From Paramecium sonneborni (taxonomy: Eukaryota > Ciliophora > Oligohymenophorea > Peniculida > Parameciidae), in assembly GCA_905182985.1 (NCBI GenBank), contig CAJJDN010000052.1, positions 302,850 through 366,849 on the forward strand: 64,000 bases of DNA. Reading direction: 5' to 3'. The position numbers and the translations under genes were made by a program. This document shows positions 62,214-64,000 of the stretch, one piece after another; positions within the stretch are counted from its first letter, which is position 1, and each line of letters opens with the position of its first letter. The notes beneath the pieces were generated by a model, which saw nothing but the letters and a program-made list of their open reading frames with translations, was not told where the DNA came from and searched no databases.

Positions 62214-62866
62214 ATGAACATTTGTTCTATCCGTCATATCCCATACTCAAATAAAAACACTAGAAGAAAAAATATAATAGATTAGAATAGAGCCAAGAGT
62301 TCTTAGGAAACAAGATTGCATTCAGCAACTCATTATAGGTGTACAACATAACAAAACAACAATCTTACTCCAAATCAACCCAATATGCAATTATTTGAAG
62401 TATGAACAGATATCTTTTGAAACTTAGATTCAACCATATGTTGGCCAACTCATTAAGGTACTTATTATACCAAATCAATTTAGAATTAACAATAATAGTT
62501 TGTCTCTACACAAATTAAAAAAAATCCATCTTTTAGAGTTAAAAATTATCATCCTTAAGAGATTGTCAATAATTTAGTATAACAATCTAAGTAATCGTTT
62601 TCCATTAATCATATAGCGTTGAAAGAATCAATCGCATTAATTTTTTGGGTGATCTGCTTCAATAGATGGATGGAAGCAATCAGCAAACTAAATTATCTAT
62701 TGTTACTGAATTAGTAACAGTACCTAAAAAAACAACTGCAGTAGTATTCAATTTTTAGAATGAAAAGGAATAACATATAGAAGAATTACATTTTTATTTA
62801 GTTGAATCATAATAAAGAATCAAATAACATACCTAAGTTTTAGAATAATAAAAATATCTTAGTTGA
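62214..62866 (+). CDS. Gln-rich protein, paralogue of preceding gene
   Basis: ATG 62214, 33 bp after the previous stop, to TGA 62864-62866; introns 62400-62427 (28 nt), 62458-62483 (26) and 62591-62616 (26) give 190 codons. The start is basic (MNICSIRHIPYSNKNTRRKN); then FRVKNYHPQEIVNNL, VERINRINFLGDLLQQMDGS, VPKKTTAVVF and IEELHFYLVESQQRIKQH. The order KNY..., L..L..., VPK, (I/L)EE(L/V)HF matches the gene at 61058, so the pair is an old tandem duplication. Function unknown. Confidence 0.68.
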
Positions 62867-63027
62867 TAAACTTTTATGTATTCATTATATATATTCACTA
62901 TTATTTTTAACATAGATATTTACTTTCTTATAAATACATATAAATAAAAAGCTTTATACTTTTGATTCTACATTTTAGTATTAATAATCTTTCGAACATC
63001 AAAAATTGGTAGATAAACTATATAATC

Positions 63028-63920
63028 ATGAATAATCAATTTAAAAAAGATATTGTAAAAATAGATATAACGAAATAGGAAATAAAAATTAGAGAGATTT
63101 AATAAAGAATAATAAAATAAAGGTATTTAAGATACAAAATAAGAAGTAACTATACAATAGAAGCTATGAAAAAGAATAATTAAGAATTATAGAAAACCTA
63201 AAAAGATTAACAATTTCAGCAAGATTTATTGGATAGTACTTTTGATTAAGTAAGATTGATAATAAATTAAATAGAATGATTAAATTAAATAAATAGACAG
63301 AAAATAAATTATTATAACCAGTAATAGAATGGGTAAATAAATCATTTAAACATAGATATTGTATAAAATATAGAAGATGATTGATAAATTTTCAATTGTG
63401 TTGGGAATGATAAAATTATTTTTTTTTAAAGTATAGATATAAGAAATAAGATAAAATTGATATGATTATATTAGAGAGATATGTAGATTTGAACAATATT
63501 TTATTAGAAAAATAAATAATGATATAATAAAGTAGATATTTTTTAAAACCATTAAAATTTATTAGGAATCGTGAGCGATTTTAAAAATAGATAATATTAT
63601 ACATCTTCATCTTCAAGATAATATACATCAGGTAAATGATAATGTTAGAAGTAAAACTTAAGAAAAAGTAGAATAGATAATTAATCGTGAGACACCAAAA
63701 GTTTAGGTGAAATAAGTTTTTTATATTATGTTAGACAAGAACAGTAGAAGTAGAATAGAGAAATATATAATAATATCCAAGAATGCAATCTTAATAAATA
63801 TTGAAGACTTAGACCTAAGGTTTTGTAGGTGGTTAAAGTTATGTTTCTAATTTTGGAGGAATATTTTAGATTGGATATTAAGGGAATTATTAGGTTTAAT
63901 AAAATTGTGTAGCAACCTGA
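63028..63920 (+). CDS. Unrecognised Gln-rich protein
   Basis: ATG 63028 to TGA 63918-63920; introns 63250-63274 (25 nt), 63398-63431 (34), 63571-63590 (20) and 63716-63734 (19) restore 264 codons. The start is basic and helical (KQEIKIREIQQRIIKQRYLR); a middle IILERYVDLNNILLEKQ and RYFLKPLKFIRN follows; the end is Gly/Gln-rich (GFVGGQSYVSNFGGIFQIGY). No family recognised. Four small introns in 890 bp is dense even here. Confidence 0.6.
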
Positions 63921-63929
63921 TAATTATAC

Positions 63930-64000
63930 ATGAATGTGACAGAAGTATCAAAGGAGGAAACAGAAGCACCATGGAGATTAGAATATGAATATTTATAATC
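63930..64000 (+). CDS. Possible 5' end of a gene leaving the window
   Basis: From ATG 63930 the frame reads MNVTEVSKEETEAPWRLEYE and is still open at 64000. The start is only 9 bp after the previous stop, so this may instead be an exon of a longer gene. Too short to name. Confidence 0.3.

Overview
The window reads as ciliate macronuclear DNA, most likely Paramecium or a close relative. TGA is the only stop codon: long frames such as 64-3012 (982 codons before the stop) and 22740-27823 (1668 codons) are full of TAA and TAG, which must mean glutamine. Introns are tiny, nearly all 18-37 nt, mostly GTA...TAG, and removing them restores exact reading frames in about two dozen genes. The DNA is very AT-rich, genes are densely packed (as little as 17-23 bp between neighbours), and no telomere, transposon, CRISPR array, rRNA or internal eliminated sequence is evident. 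A standard-code ORF search of this DNA therefore finds almost none of the real genes.

Layout. 0-7.6 kb: long coiled-coil protein, tRNA-Leu(AAG), membrane RING-H2 protein, multi-pass membrane protein, one weak ORF. 7.6-18.4 kb: a MORN-SAM-TKL kinase, a small conserved ORF, tRNA-Gln(CUG), a small membrane protein, a kinesin with a polyglutamine tail, a small MG-C acylation-type protein, a 4-TM protein and a CXC/tesmin-type protein. 18.6-27.8 kb: a decayed VPS16 gene head-to-head with a large CHD-type chromatin remodeller carrying PHD-type fingers and a GATA-like finger. 27.9-38.1 kb: an F-BAR-like/TBC protein, a secreted Cys-rich protein, a CHCHD2/10-type protein, tRNA-His, a Tctex-type dynein light chain, and two Myb-like paralogues. 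38.1-49.3 kb: a gene-poor stretch with a coding relic, two trichocyst-matrix-like secretory proteins, a recent tandem duplication of an unknown gene and a Rab GTPase. 49.4-64 kb: two unrecognised genes, an NPHP4 homologue, a UXT-type prefoldin, an acylation-type protein, a CCDC124 homologue, and a run of small Gln-rich genes including two related neighbours.

Three single-N gaps (11984, 22291, 52601) are each flanked by perfect direct repeats of 1183, 1215 and 1243 bp. These look like overlapping contig ends that were not merged, so several genes and one tRNA appear twice. They should not be read as biological duplications.

Functionally the window is a random slice of eukaryotic housekeeping plus ciliate cell biology: cilium and microtubule (kinesin, Tctex light chain, NPHP4), endomembrane traffic (VPS16 relic, Rab, TBC), dense-core secretory granules, chromatin and transcription (CHD, Myb, CXC) and translation-related factors (CCDC124, tRNAs). 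No coherent novel operon-like system is present. The items most worth following are the multiply broken VPS16, the F-BAR/TBC and MORN-SAM-kinase fusions, the zinc-finger tail of the CHD protein, the Asp-rich secretory protein and the very compact divergent NPHP4/UXT start region.
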